Positions 42,848 through 51,204 of a stretch of 64,000 nt of DNA are shown here, piece after piece. The stretch spans positions 6,324,001 to 6,388,000 of the forward strand of contig NZ_CP107958.1 in the NCBI RefSeq assembly GCF_036075115.1. Direction: 5' to 3'. The DNA comes from Streptomyces sp. NBC_00377. Lineage in GTDB: Bacteria; Actinomycetota; Actinomycetes; Streptomycetales; Streptomycetaceae. The translations under genes were made by a program, and so were the position numbers. The notes under the pieces were generated by a model. The model worked only from the letters and a program-made list of their open reading frames with translations. It was not told where the DNA came from and ran no database searches. Positions within the stretch are counted from its first letter, which is position 1; every line of letters starts with the position of its first letter.

Positions 42848-43638
42848 CCGTGCCCAAGGCAGACCCGGAAGCCGTCGACCGCCGCTCCCTCCATGAGCGC
42901 ATCGCGGCCGATCTGCGCGACGACATCATGAGCGGCGAGCTCGCCCCCGGCGCCAACCTGCCCACCACCGCCCAGCTCAAGGAACGCTTCGAGGCGTCGA
43001 GCGCCACGGTCCAGAAGGCCCTGCGGCTCCTCAAGGACGAATGCCTGGTGGTCGGCAGGGCGGGCGCCGCCGTCACCGTCCGCGAGCACCGCCGGCGCAC
43101 CGTCCGCCCCGCCGCGCTGATGACGTCCAGCCGGACCGGAGCGCCCTACCGCTGGCTCGCCGAGGCGGCCAGACACGGCACGCACGCCCGCACCCGGCTG
43201 CTGGACGTGGCCGAGACCCGGCCGCCGGCCGACGTCCGTGCCGTCCTCGGTCTCCCGTCCGACGGGACCGCGCTGCTCCGCGCCCAGATCCTCCTCGTCG
43301 ACGACGAACCCGCCGAGCTGGTCGAGGCGTACTACCCGCTGGACATCGCCCGGGGCACGGCCCTGGCGGAGCGCCGCAGGATCCGCGGCGGCGCCTCCGC
43401 CCTGCTGACCGAACTCGGCCACCCGCCCCGCCGCAGCACCGACCGGGTCTCGGCCCGGGTGCCCACCCAGGCGCAGTACCAGGCGCTGCACCTCACCAGT
43501 GGCATGCCGGTCCTGCGCACCCTGCGCGTGATCCACGGCGACGGCAGCCGTCCCGTCGAGGTGACCGTGATGGTGAAGGCGGGCCATCTCTACGAGTTGC
43601 AGTACGAGTTCACGGCCGAGGGAGCGGAAGAAGAATGA
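42844..43638 (+). CDS. GntR-family (HutC/UTRA) transcriptional regulator
   Basis: 264 aa from ATG 42844, overlapping the previous stop. Residues 15-80 form a GntR winged helix (LHERIAADLRDDIMSGELAP, then TTAQLKERFEASSATVQKAL). Residues 100-255 form a UTRA domain (RAQILLVDDEPAELVEAYYP; LRTLRVIHGDGSRPVEVTVM). It is the DNA-binding partner of the UTRA-only protein encoded just before it. Its target genes and ligand are unknown; autoregulation of this three-gene unit is likely. Confidence 0.92.
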   Translation: MTVPKADPEAVDRRSLHERIAADLRDDIMSGELAPGANLPTTAQLKERFEASSATVQKALRLLKDECLVVGRAGAAVTVREHRRRTVRPAALMTSSRTGAPYRWLAEAARHGTHARTRLLDVAETRPPADVRAVLGLPSDGTALLRAQILLVDDEPAELVEAYYPLDIARGTALAERRRIRGGASALLTELGHPPRRSTDRVSARVPTQAQYQALHLTSGMPVLRTLRVIHGDGSRPVEVTVMVKAGHLYELQYEFTAEGAEEE

Positions 43639-43823
43639 TGGTGCTCGCCCTGACGGGGGTCCTGGCAGTCGTCCTCGGCGGTTGCGCCTGTGTCTGGTGG
43701 GCGGCGCGAGGCGGCCCGCGCTGGGCGCGTGCCGTGGCCGTCGCGACCCTCGCGGCAGGCGAACTGGCCCGCGGGCTGACGCGCACGAACCGCAGGAGCC
43801 CGGAGTCCGGCGGGGACGACTGA
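43635..43823 (+). CDS. Small membrane protein
   Basis: 62 aa, ATG overlapping the GntR stop as ATGATGA. An N-terminal transmembrane helix (VLALTGVLAVVLGGCACVWW) is followed by a second weakly hydrophobic stretch and a basic/acidic C-terminus. Overlap and coding-like composition support it as a real gene co-translated with the regulators. No homologue recognised. Confidence 0.6.
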   Translation: MMVLALTGVLAVVLGGCACVWWAARGGPRWARAVAVATLAAGELARGLTRTNRRSPESGGDD

Positions 43824-43863
43824 GCCGCGGGCGCGGACGATCCGGCCGGTCGGCCGGGCCGGG

Positions 43864-44316
43864 TCAGCCCTGGTCGTCCTCCGCGTCCAGCATCCGCCGC
43901 AGCATCCGCCGCAGCGCCACGCGCTCCTCTTCCGCCAGCCCTGCCAGCGGCTCCCGCGCGAACCGCAGCGACTCGCGCAGCCCCTTGGCGATCCGCCGGC
44001 CCTCGTCCGTGGCCGCCGCCAGCTTCACCCGGCGGTCGGCCGGGTCGGGGCGACGCTCGACCAGCCCGCGGGACTCCAGGCGGTCGACGATGCCGGTGAC
44101 GTTGGACGGCTCGCACTTCAGCTTCTTCGCCAGCTTCCGCATCGGCAGCGGCTCCAGCGACAGCAGGCTCAGCAGTCGGGCCTGCGCGCCGGTGAGTGCG
44201 TGACCTGCGGCGGCTTCCTCGTAGTCCTCGTAGTAACGGGCCACGACCTCGCCGATCAGACCGACGACCTCCAGGGTCAGGGCATCGGGGAGAGGGGCCG
44301 GATGTGGGGTGGGCAT
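43864..44316 (-). CDS. MarR-family transcriptional regulator
   Basis: 150 aa from ATG 44316; there is no ribosome site, suggesting leaderless translation. A MarR fold: ALTGAQARLLSLLSLEPLPM, recognition LKCEPSNVTGIVDRLESRGL, wing VERRPDPADRRVKLAATDE. Divergent from an NADP oxidoreductase gene, with an operator placed in the oxidoreductase promoter. It most likely represses that gene in response to a reactive small molecule. Confidence 0.92.
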   Translation of the reverse strand: MPTPHPAPLPDALTLEVVGLIGEVVARYYEDYEEAAAGHALTGAQARLLSLLSLEPLPMRKLAKKLKCEPSNVTGIVDRLESRGLVERRPDPADRRVKLAAATDEGRRIAKGLRESLRFAREPLAGLAEEERVALRRMLRRMLDAEDDQG

Positions 44317-44337
44317 GGAATCAGGGTACCCCGTTAC

Positions 44338-44367
44338 TTGACATCCTGAAATATTCAGGAGCATGGT
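44338..44367 (+). promoter_or_regulatory. Promoter with MarR operator in its spacer
   Basis: TTGACA (44338-44343) and CATGGT (44362-44367) flank an 18-bp spacer holding the near-palindrome CCTGAAATATTCAGG (44345-44359). A repressor bound there would exclude polymerase. A further TTCAGG half-site is at 44371-44376. Confidence 0.7.
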
Positions 44368-44413
44368 TGTTTCAGGTAGTGAAGCATTTGCACGCGTTGA
44401 AAGGCAGCCCCCC

Positions 44414-45433
44414 ATGACCGACTCCGCCCTCCCCACCACCAGCCGCGAATGGCGTCTGCTCAGCCGTCCCGTCGGCTGGCCGAAGCCCGAGGACTTCGAG
44501 CTGGCCGAGGCGGAGATCCGGCAGCCCGGCCCGGGTGAGGTGCTGGTACGCAACGCGTTTGTCTCCGTCGACCCCTACATGCGCGGCCGCATGAGCGCCG
44601 CCAAGTCGTACGTGGCCCCCTTCGAGCTCGGCAAGGCCATGCAGGGCGGGGCGGTCGGCGAGGTCGTCGCCTCCGCAGCCCAGGGCGTCTCCGTCGGCGA
44701 TCACGTCCTGCACTTCGGCGGCTGGCGCGAGTACGCCACCTTCGCCGCCGACCAGGCCGTCAAGGTCGACCCCGAGGCCGCGCCCCTCTCCACCTACCTG
44801 GGTGTCCTCGGGATGACCGGCCTGACCGCCTACGCGGGGCTCCTGCGCACCGGTTCCTTCAAGGAGGGCGACTCCGTCTTCGTGTCGGGCGCGGCCGGCG
44901 CCGTCGGCAGCCAGGTCGGCCAGATCGCCCGGCTCAAGGGCGCCTCCCGGGTCATCGGCTCGGCCGGTTCCGACGAGAAGGTCAAGCTGCTCGTCGACGA
45001 GTACGGCTTCGACGCGGCCTTCAACTACAAGAACGGCCCCGTGGCCGCGCAGCTGCGCGAGGCCGCTCCCGACGGTGTCGACGTCTACTTCGACAACGTC
45101 GGCGGCGACCACCTCGAGGCGGCCATCGGCTCGCTCAACGAGAAGGGCCGCATCGTGATCTGCGGCATGATCTCCGTCTACAACAACACCGAGCCGGCTC
45201 CCGGCCCGAAGAACCTCGCCCGTCTCATCCAGACCCGCGGTCGCATCGAGGGTCTCCTGGTCGGCGACCACTACGACCTCCAGCAGCAGTTCGTCCAGGA
45301 GGTGGGCGCCTGGGTCCGCTCCGGCGAGCTGAAGTACCGCGAGACGGTCGTCGAGGGCATCGAGAACAACCTGGAGGCGTTCCTCGGGGTCCTGCGCGGC
45401 GACAACACCGGAAAGATGATCGTCAAGCTCTGA
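44414..45433 (+). CDS. NADP-dependent MDR oxidoreductase (CurA/PTGR-like)
   Basis: 339 aa from ATG 44414 (GAAAGG upstream). Zinc-free medium-chain reductase: VSVDPYMRGRMSA (family motif), LGMTGLTAYAGL, NADP loop VFVSGAAGAVGSQVGQIARL and VYFDNVGGDHLEAAI. Such enzymes reduce the C=C bond of alpha,beta-unsaturated ketones or aldehydes. Divergent MarR control fits a response to electrophilic compounds. Confidence 0.93.
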   Translation: MTDSALPTTSREWRLLSRPVGWPKPEDFELAEAEIRQPGPGEVLVRNAFVSVDPYMRGRMSAAKSYVAPFELGKAMQGGAVGEVVASAAQGVSVGDHVLHFGGWREYATFAADQAVKVDPEAAPLSTYLGVLGMTGLTAYAGLLRTGSFKEGDSVFVSGAAGAVGSQVGQIARLKGASRVIGSAGSDEKVKLLVDEYGFDAAFNYKNGPVAAQLREAAPDGVDVYFDNVGGDHLEAAIGSLNEKGRIVICGMISVYNNTEPAPGPKNLARLIQTRGRIEGLLVGDHYDLQQQFVQEVGAWVRSGELKYRETVVEGIENNLEAFLGVLRGDNTGKMIVKL

Positions 45434-45696
45434 CCCCCGGTCCGTGACCCCCGGTCCGTGAGGCCGCACGGCGGTGGTCTTCGACGCCGTCGTCGGCACG
45501 GGTCGGCCGCCCCGGCCGTAGGCCACGGTCGGCCGCCCCGGCCGTCCCCGACGGTCGTCGTCCGTGACGAGGCCGCACCCCTGGACGTGGGGTGCGGCCT
45601 TCGCTCTCGTCCGTCTCCGCGGCCCTCTCGCCGGCCCTCTCTCGGGCGGCCCCGCGGGGCGGCCGCTCCGCGGGGCCGGTCCCGTGCGCCGGGCCG
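45434..45696. other. Convergent intergenic region with short direct repeats
   Basis: 263 bp without a gene. It starts with two copies of TGACCCCCGGTCCG and continues with two copies of GGTCGGCCGCCCCGGCCGT near 45502 and 45528, then the terminator at 45570-45600. Confidence 0.55.
45570..45600. terminator. Hairpin terminator
   Basis: Perfect 12-bp stem AGGCCGCACCCC / GGGGTGCGGCCT with a 7-nt loop, after the oxidoreductase gene. Confidence 0.8.
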
Positions 45697-46872
45697 TCAG
45701 CCGCAGACCAGTGCCGCGCCGTGCACCGCCGCCGCCAGCCGGTCGTTCTCCGGCGCGCATCCTCCGGGGAAGGCGAACCGGCGCCGTGTGTAGCCGTAGG
45801 CGAGCCCGCTGCGCGGATCCGCGAACGCCTGGCAGCCGCTCGCCCCGCTGTGCCCGAACGCCCCGGCGCCCAGGAACGGGTGCCAGGTGTCCGCGGTCGC
45901 CTGGAAACCCAGCCCGTACGACTTGTGCGTGCGCGCCACCACGTCGTACCCGACGGAGTGCAGCTGTCCGAACTCCGCCGCCGTGTCCTCCTTCAGCAGC
46001 GGCGCCTTCCCGCCGACCTCGCTGATCGCCGCCGCGTACAGCCCGGCCAGCCCGCGCGCCGAGGCCACCCCGCCCACCGAGGCCGGCCCCCGGGCCCGGA
46101 TCAGCGGGTCGTTCGGCAGGAGTTCCAGGTCGGTCGGGACGGCGGCGTGCCGGTTGAAGGCGACGGCGGCGAGCGTGTGCGGCCCGCCGGGCAGGGAGTC
46201 CATCAGTGCCCGCTGCTCGGCGGTCGGCGTCATCGGCCGGGCGGTGCGAAAGCGTGGCTCGTGCGCCGCGGGCAGTCCCAGGAAGAGGTCCAGCCCGTAC
46301 GGGACGCGCACCCGCTCCGCGTACACCTCCTGGAGCGTACGGCCCGTGGCCCGCCGTACGACTTCACCGGCGAGCGCCCCGATGACCAGGGCGTGATAGC
46401 CGAAGGCGGTGCCCGGTCGCCAGAACGGCCGCTGGTCGGCGAGACGTTCGGCGATCTGCCGGTCGTCGGCCAGCTCCTGCGGAGAGAACCCGCCGTCCGT
46501 GCCGATCACCCCGGCCCGGTGCGCGAGCAGTTCGCGCAGGGTCAGCGCGCCCTTGCCCTCGGCCGCGAACTCCGGCCAGTAGTAGGTGACCTTGCGGTCC
46601 AGCTCCAGGGTGCCCTCCTGCACGAGGAGGGCGACCACCAGGTGGGCCGCGCCCTTGGTCGACGAGTAGACGCCGTAGAGGGAGTCGGGTCCGGCGTCGT
46701 CGCCCGGGACCCACAGGTCGACGACCCGCCGACCGTGCACGTATGCGCACAACTGGCCCTCGTAGTCGGGCTGTTCCTCCGCCACGAACGCGGTGAACTC
46801 CTCCCGAACCGCTTCGAATCCGTCGGCGACGCTGCCGTGGATCTCCCTCGTCGTCCGAGTCACTCGAGTCAT
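45697..46872 (-). CDS. Beta-lactamase-fold serine hydrolase (EstB-like esterase)
   Basis: 391 aa from ATG 46872 (GAGGAG upstream). The class C/EstB catalytic set: Ser-x-x-Lys in YSSTKGAAHL, Tyr in FGYHALVIGALAG, and the third motif region FGHSGASGCQAFADP. No signal peptide. EstB-like enzymes are cytosolic carboxylesterases. The substrate is not predictable. Monocistronic. Confidence 0.9.
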   Translation of the reverse strand: MTRVTRTTREIHGSVADGFEAVREEFTAFVAEEQPDYEGQLCAYVHGRRVVDLWVPGDDAGPDSLYGVYSSTKGAAHLVVALLVQEGTLELDRKVTYYWPEFAAEGKGALTLRELLAHRAGVIGTDGGFSPQELADDRQIAERLADQRPFWRPGTAFGYHALVIGALAGEVVRRATGRTLQEVYAERVRVPYGLDLFLGLPAAHEPRFRTARPMTPTAEQRALMDSLPGGPHTLAAVAFNRHAAVPTDLELLPNDPLIRARGPASVGGVASARGLAGLYAAAISEVGGKAPLLKEDTAAEFGQLHSVGYDVVARTHKSYGLGFQATADTWHPFLGAGAFGHSGASGCQAFADPRSGLAYGYTRRRFAFPGGCAPENDRLAAAVHGAALVCG

Positions 46873-47152
46873 CCGCTCTCCTCAACCAGCCCACTGCTCG
46901 CGCGCGCCGACAAATCCCTCAAGCCCGGCCTCGCTCCGTACCACGCCATCACACCGAAGCACCTCCTCCTGCTTGCCGAGATCGTTGCTTCCGTGGATCG
47001 GTACGGCGAGGTGTACCTGTTCGACTCAACTGCGACGGGCAGGTGTTGGTGTCACCGATGCCCCGGATGGGCCTACGAGGGCCGCCACAGGCGTCCTGCG
47101 CGGGGCTCACCGCCCTCCGCAATGAAATGTGCACGACCGATAGAGTTCGGCC
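46873..47152. other. Intergenic region with a possible gene remnant
   Basis: 280 bp. Between about 46915 and 47110 the base composition is lower in GC at third positions than in neighbours. Short frames read HLLLLAEIVASVDRYGEVYLF on the plus strand before breaking. No family is recognised, and no complete gene can be drawn. A decayed fragment is possible. The end carries GATAGAGT 9 bp before the next ATG. Confidence 0.3.
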
Positions 47153-48013
47153 ATGCGCGATCTCGGGGTGGGGTTCACATACCTCCTGAAGGGCCAGCGG
47201 TGGGTGGCCCGGCACGGCAGGCAGTACGGGTTCGGGCTCCTTCCCGGCCTGATCACGCTCGTCCTCTACGCGGCGGCCCTGGTGGCGCTCGCGGTGTGGG
47301 GCGAGGACTTCGTGGGATGGTCGACACCGTTCGCCGACGACTGGTCGAGTCCCTGGCGCGGTCTGTTCCGCGGTCTCCTCGTCGCCGTGCTGTTCGCCCT
47401 CGGCCTGCTGCTCGCCGTCCTCACCTTCACCGCGGTCACCCTGCTCATCGGGCAGCCCTTCTACGAGAGCCTCTCCGAGAGGGTCGACCGGGACCTCTCG
47501 CCCGACGGCACGGCCCCCGAGTCCGCGCTGCCGCTCTGGCGCGAGCTGTGGATCTCCGCCCGCGACAGCCTCCGCATCCTCTGCCGCGCGCTGCTGTGGG
47601 CCGTGCTGCTGTTCGCCCTCGGGTTCGTCCCGGTCGTCGGGCAGACGGTGGTCCCGGTGATCGGGTTCTTCGTCACCGGCTTCTTCCTCACCGAGGAACT
47701 CGCCGCCGTCGCCCTCCAGCGCAGGGATGTCGACCTGCGCGCCCGCCTCGCCCTGTTCCGCTCCCGCAAGACCCTGATCTGGGGCTTCGGCACCCCCCTG
47801 GGCCTGGCCTTCCTGGTACCCGTCGTCGCGGTGTTCCTGATGCCGGGTGCGGTCGCGGGCGCCACGATGCTCGCCCGTGAACTGCTCGGCGAGGACACCC
47901 CCGAGGGGGATGACCCGGACGGGGGAGCCGGCGGCGGGGGAAAGGGCAGGGGCGACGCGGGGTACCACGCCGGCGGGGCCCACGCCCCCGACCGACGGAA
48001 CGCCACGCCCTGA
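47153..48013 (+). CDS. EI24-domain (CysZ-like) membrane protein
   Basis: 286 aa from ATG 47153. There is no ribosome site; a -10-like TAGAGT ends a few bases upstream, so translation is probably leaderless. Four main hydrophobic blocks (FGLLPGLITLVLYAAALVAL, LFRGLLVAVLFALGLLLAVL, LLWAVLLFALGFVPVVGQTV, GTPLGLAFLVPVVAVFLMPG) match the EI24/CysZ fold. The segment IGQPFYESLSERVD is typical. CysZ takes up sulfate in enterobacteria; for the actinobacterial branch the substrate is unknown. The C-terminal 50 residues are a Gly/Asp-rich tail. Confidence 0.85.
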   Translation: MRDLGVGFTYLLKGQRWVARHGRQYGFGLLPGLITLVLYAAALVALAVWGEDFVGWSTPFADDWSSPWRGLFRGLLVAVLFALGLLLAVLTFTAVTLLIGQPFYESLSERVDRDLSPDGTAPESALPLWRELWISARDSLRILCRALLWAVLLFALGFVPVVGQTVVPVIGFFVTGFFLTEELAAVALQRRDVDLRARLALFRSRKTLIWGFGTPLGLAFLVPVVAVFLMPGAVAGATMLARELLGEDTPEGDDPDGGAGGGGKGRGDAGYHAGGAHAPDRRNATP

Positions 48014-48109
48014 CCAGGCTGCCGCCCGCCGCCCCGAACCCGCCTCGCCGGCGCCGCCCGCCGAAGAACCCGGCTGCCCACGCCCCCTCCGCCGCGGGGC
48101 CGTGCGCCG

Positions 48110-49360
48110 CTACGCCCCCGCCGCCACGCTCAGGATCGCGCGCACCTGCGCGACGATGTCCAGCCGGTTGCGCACGAACTCCGGATCGGTGACCGTGCCG
48201 GTCGCGGGATCGGTGTTGCCGGTCCCGAACTGGAGCACCGGCGTGTGCACATGGCCGCCCGGCAGGCTGTCGTGCAGCCCCAGCCTGTCGCGCAGCAGGG
48301 TGGCCCGGTAGGCGATCTCGTTGGAGAGGTAGTTCCCGCCGCCCCCGGCCCGGGCGATCGAGCCTGCGGTCGGTCCGTCCGGCCGGACGACGGGGTCGGT
48401 GCCGCCCGCCGGGATCTCGGTGACGCCCGTGTTGTCGTAGACCGGGAACCGGCCCGTGTCCGCCGCCACGATCGCGGTGTACGGCAGGGTCGTGGTCGTC
48501 CACTGCGGCTGCGAGGCGGGGTCGGCGACCGGGACCGTCTCCGTCCGGCCGATGTTCTCGTTGTCGGGGAAGCCGCCGCGCCAGGCCCCGTTGGTGCGCT
48601 CGACGTCGAAGCGGCCGACGCGGCCCTGACTGACGGTCGTGAACAGGTCGACGTGCGGCAGGTACGGCCGCAGGGCGCGTTCCACCGTGTCGTCCGCGAA
48701 GTCCCGCCAGCGCACCGGGAAGACGGTGGTCTCCACCCGGGCCGGGCCGTTCGCGGTCCGGATCATCGTGCCGTCGAGGGCGAGCGCGGTCGCTCCCGAG
48801 GGATTGGAGATCCGGATGTCCCGGTCCAGGGTGAACGGGTCGAAGCCCGTGACCAGAACGTGCTTGAGCCCGTCGGCGTGCCGCGGATGGCGGATGTCGG
48901 TCTGCCCGCGTGAGGTGCGCTCCAACGTATCGAGCAGAGCGGCCCGTTGGCCGTCGGTCATCGTGAACGCGGGTTGCCAGGTGCGCACTTCGGTCGTCAT
49001 GCCGAGCCGCGCCCAGTACAGCGGCCGGTCGTCGTCCCGGCTGAGGTCCCCGCCGGCGGGGCCGCGCCCCTGCACCCGGTCCACCGCCCGCCGCCACAGG
49101 GCCCCGCCCTCACGGGTGACGACCCGGCGGGCCTGCGTGTAGGAGTGGGCGGCCGCCAGGCCGCGGGCGAGACGCGGGGCCACCACGTCGAACCCGGACC
49201 GGGCGAGGATCTCCCGGGGAACGGCCTGCGTCAGCCGCTGTTCCTCGACGGTGGGCGAGCGGGCGGGCGCGGTTTCGACCGCGGTCGCGGTGGTGGGGGA
49301 GGAGAGTCCGGCCAACAGGGCCAGACCGAGGACGCCGACGCGAACTCGTATGGAATGCAC
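48110..49360 (-). CDS. Secreted pyroglutamyl-peptidase-like protein (Cys replaced by Ser)
   Basis: 416 aa from GTG 49360. A signal peptide (VGVLGLALLAGLSSPTTATA) is followed by a helical domain of about 130 residues. The peptidase C15 fold then begins at VLVTGFDPFTLDRDIRISNP. The family catalytic Glu is visible in FDVERTNG and the His in GGHVHTPVLQFG. Where C15 enzymes have a Cys in the context Y-V-C-N, this protein reads NYLSNEIAY, so the nucleophile appears to be Ser or lost. The usual enzyme is cytosolic and about 215 aa; this is twice as long and exported. Activity is therefore uncertain. Confidence 0.82.
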   Translation of the reverse strand: MHSIRVRVGVLGLALLAGLSSPTTATAVETAPARSPTVEEQRLTQAVPREILARSGFDVVAPRLARGLAAAHSYTQARRVVTREGGALWRRAVDRVQGRGPAGGDLSRDDDRPLYWARLGMTTEVRTWQPAFTMTDGQRAALLDTLERTSRGQTDIRHPRHADGLKHVLVTGFDPFTLDRDIRISNPSGATALALDGTMIRTANGPARVETTVFPVRWRDFADDTVERALRPYLPHVDLFTTVSQGRVGRFDVERTNGAWRGGFPDNENIGRTETVPVADPASQPQWTTTTLPYTAIVAADTGRFPVYDNTGVTEIPAGGTDPVVRPDGPTAGSIARAGGGGNYLSNEIAYRATLLRDRLGLHDSLPGGHVHTPVLQFGTGNTDPATGTVTDPEFVRNRLDIVAQVRAILSVAAGA

Positions 49361-49478
49361 GGGTGATGGGGTCCTTCCGTCGCTGTGGGGGAGAGCGTGG
49401 AGGTGGGACGGCGGAAGTATCCCGTGACGCGAGGGGTCCACGCCATGCCGCCGCCCGCGGCCCACCCGCAGCGGCCGA

Positions 49479-50120
49479 GTGGCGGAAGGAGGTCGTCTAC
49501 TGCCGTGGCGCGAGGACGTGGCGGCCGTCCTGCTCACCTGGTTCCCCGGTCAGGAGGGCGGGGCCGCGCTGGCGGACGTCCTGACGGGCGCCCACGAACC
49601 CGGCGGCCGGCTGCCCACCCAGTGGGGTTCCCTCGCCGACGCCCCCGTCACCGAGGTCACCTCCACCGACGGCGAACTGCGCTACTCCGAGGGCGTCCTC
49701 ATCGGCTACCGGGCCTGGGAGAAGGCGGGCCGCACCCCGGTCTTCCCCTTCGGACACGGCCTCGGCTACACCGACTGGACGTACGAGTCGGCCGACATCA
49801 CGGGTTCCGCGGTCACGGTGTGGATCCGCAACACCGGCGAGCGCCCGGGCCGCGAGGTCGTACAGGTCTACCTCGCCCCCACCGGTACGGCCCCCGGCGC
49901 GGGGCCGGTACCCGACCGCCCGGTCCGCTGGCTGGCCGGCTTCGCCGGCGTCGAGGCGGGCCCGGGGGAGAGCGCCGAGGTCACCGCGGAGATCCCCGCC
50001 CGTGCCTTCGAGGTGTGGGACGAGGCGGACCACCGGTGGTCCTTTGTGAAGGGTTCGTACGAAATCCAGGTGGGCCGCTCGATCGCGGACCGCAGGATCA
50101 CCGCGACGATTAACGTGTGA
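49479..50120 (+). pseudogene. C-terminal remnant of a GH3 beta-glucosidase
   Basis: 213 residues from GTG 49479. The sequence starts inside the second domain of a family-3 glycoside hydrolase (VAAVLLTWFPGQEGGAALAD, EPGGRLPTQWGS). It continues through FPFGHGLGYTDWTYESADI and the C-terminal fibronectin-III-like domain (NTGERPGREVVQVYLAP). A full enzyme is 750-850 aa with the nucleophile Asp in the missing TIM barrel, so this piece cannot be catalytic. The upstream 100 bp contain no remaining family sequence. Most likely left by a deletion. Confidence 0.85.
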
Positions 50121-50145
50121 AGCGGCGTTCGTCGCCCCGCTGACA

Positions 50146-50179
50146 GCCCCGGTCCGGGACCTGACCCCTGGACCGGGGC
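50146..50179 (+). terminator. Hairpin with T-rich tail
   Basis: Stem GCCCCGGTCC / GGACCGGGGC (10 bp), 14-nt loop, followed by ATCTTTTCTCC; the residual terminator of the GH3 gene. Confidence 0.7.
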
Positions 50180-50211
50180 AACATCTTTTCTCCGGCCCTC
50201 GGCCGCGGCCC

Positions 50212-51189
50212 CTACCGGACCGAGAAGCCGTACACCGTCTCCGACCGGTACCGGCCCCCCGGCCGCAGCACCGTGCTCGGGAAATCCGGCCGGTTCGGCG
50301 AGTCCGGGAAGTGCTGGGTCTCCAGCGCGACACCCTCGCCGGGCTCGAAGGGCTCGCCCAGATGGTCGGCGGTGTACAGCTGGAGCCCCGGCTCGGTGGT
50401 CGCCACCGTCAGCACCCGCCCGGACGCCTGATCGTGCAGCTCGGCCACCTCGACCGGGTTGTCCGTGAGGCCCTTGTCGAGCACGAAGTTCTGGTCGTGG
50501 CCGGAGCCGACCTTGCGGGCCGCGCGGAAGTCGAAGCGGCTGTCCGCCACCGGCGCGAGTTCACCCGTCGGGACCCGGTCCGCGTCCACCGGCGTGTAAC
50601 GGGAGGCGGCCAGCCGCAGTTCATGGCCGCCGGCGCTGCCGCTCCCGGGCCCGCCCAGGTTGAAGTAGCTGTGGTTGGTCAGGTTCACCACCGTCGGCGC
50701 GTCCGTGACCGCCTCGTACACGAGCCGCAGCGCCCCCGCCGCGTCCAGCGTGTACGTAGCCGTGGCCTCCAGGCGGCCGGGGAAGCCCTCCTCGCCGTGC
50801 GGGGAGACCCGGCTGAGCCGCAGTCCGTGCTCGACCGGCTCGACGTCCCACACCCGCTTGTCGAAGCCGCGTTCGCCGCCGTGCAGGGAGTTCGGCGCGT
50901 CGTTCGGCGCGAGCGCGTACGTCAGGCCGTCGAGCGGGAAGCGGGCCTGCGCGATCCGGTTGGCGTACCGCCCGACCAGCGCCCCGAGGTAGGGCTCCGG
51001 GTGCGTGACATAGCCCTCCAGACCGGCGAACCCCAGCACCACGTTGGCCGTGTGCCCCTCCCGGTCCGGCACCTCGACGCACTGCACGATCCCGCCGTAC
51101 GACAGGACCCGCACCCGGGTGCCCGCCCGCTCCAGGGTCCAGCGGTGCACCGCGGTGCCGTCGGAAAGTGTTCCGAAGTGTTCGCTCAT
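50212..51189 (-). CDS. galM: Aldose 1-epimerase (second copy)
   Basis: 325 aa from ATG 51189. GalM landmarks as in the copy at 25275-26324: GRYANRIAQARFPLDG, LHGGERGFDKRVWDV, catalytic His in NLTNHSYFNLGG, and LETQHFPDSPNRPDFPSTVL. It is clearly diverged from the first copy, especially in the middle, so the pair is old. It lies next to the GH3 remnant, suggesting an ancestral glycoside-use cluster here. Confidence 0.94.
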   Translation of the reverse strand: MSEHFGTLSDGTAVHRWTLERAGTRVRVLSYGGIVQCVEVPDREGHTANVVLGFAGLEGYVTHPEPYLGALVGRYANRIAQARFPLDGLTYALAPNDAPNSLHGGERGFDKRVWDVEPVEHGLRLSRVSPHGEEGFPGRLEATATYTLDAAGALRLVYEAVTDAPTVVNLTNHSYFNLGGPGSGSAGGHELRLAASRYTPVDADRVPTGELAPVADSRFDFRAARKVGSGHDQNFVLDKGLTDNPVEVAELHDQASGRVLTVATTEPGLQLYTADHLGEPFEPGEGVALETQHFPDSPNRPDFPSTVLRPGGRYRSETVYGFSVR

Positions 51190-51204
51190 GAGCGAAACCC
51201 TAAG

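Noticed and set aside
46873..47152. Transposase fragment
   Set aside because: No DDE or tyrosine-recombinase motif and no terminal inverted repeats or target duplication seen.
45592..47880. 762-codon plus-strand frame
   Set aside because: It crosses a terminator, runs antisense to a well-supported serine hydrolase and out of frame with the EI24 gene.
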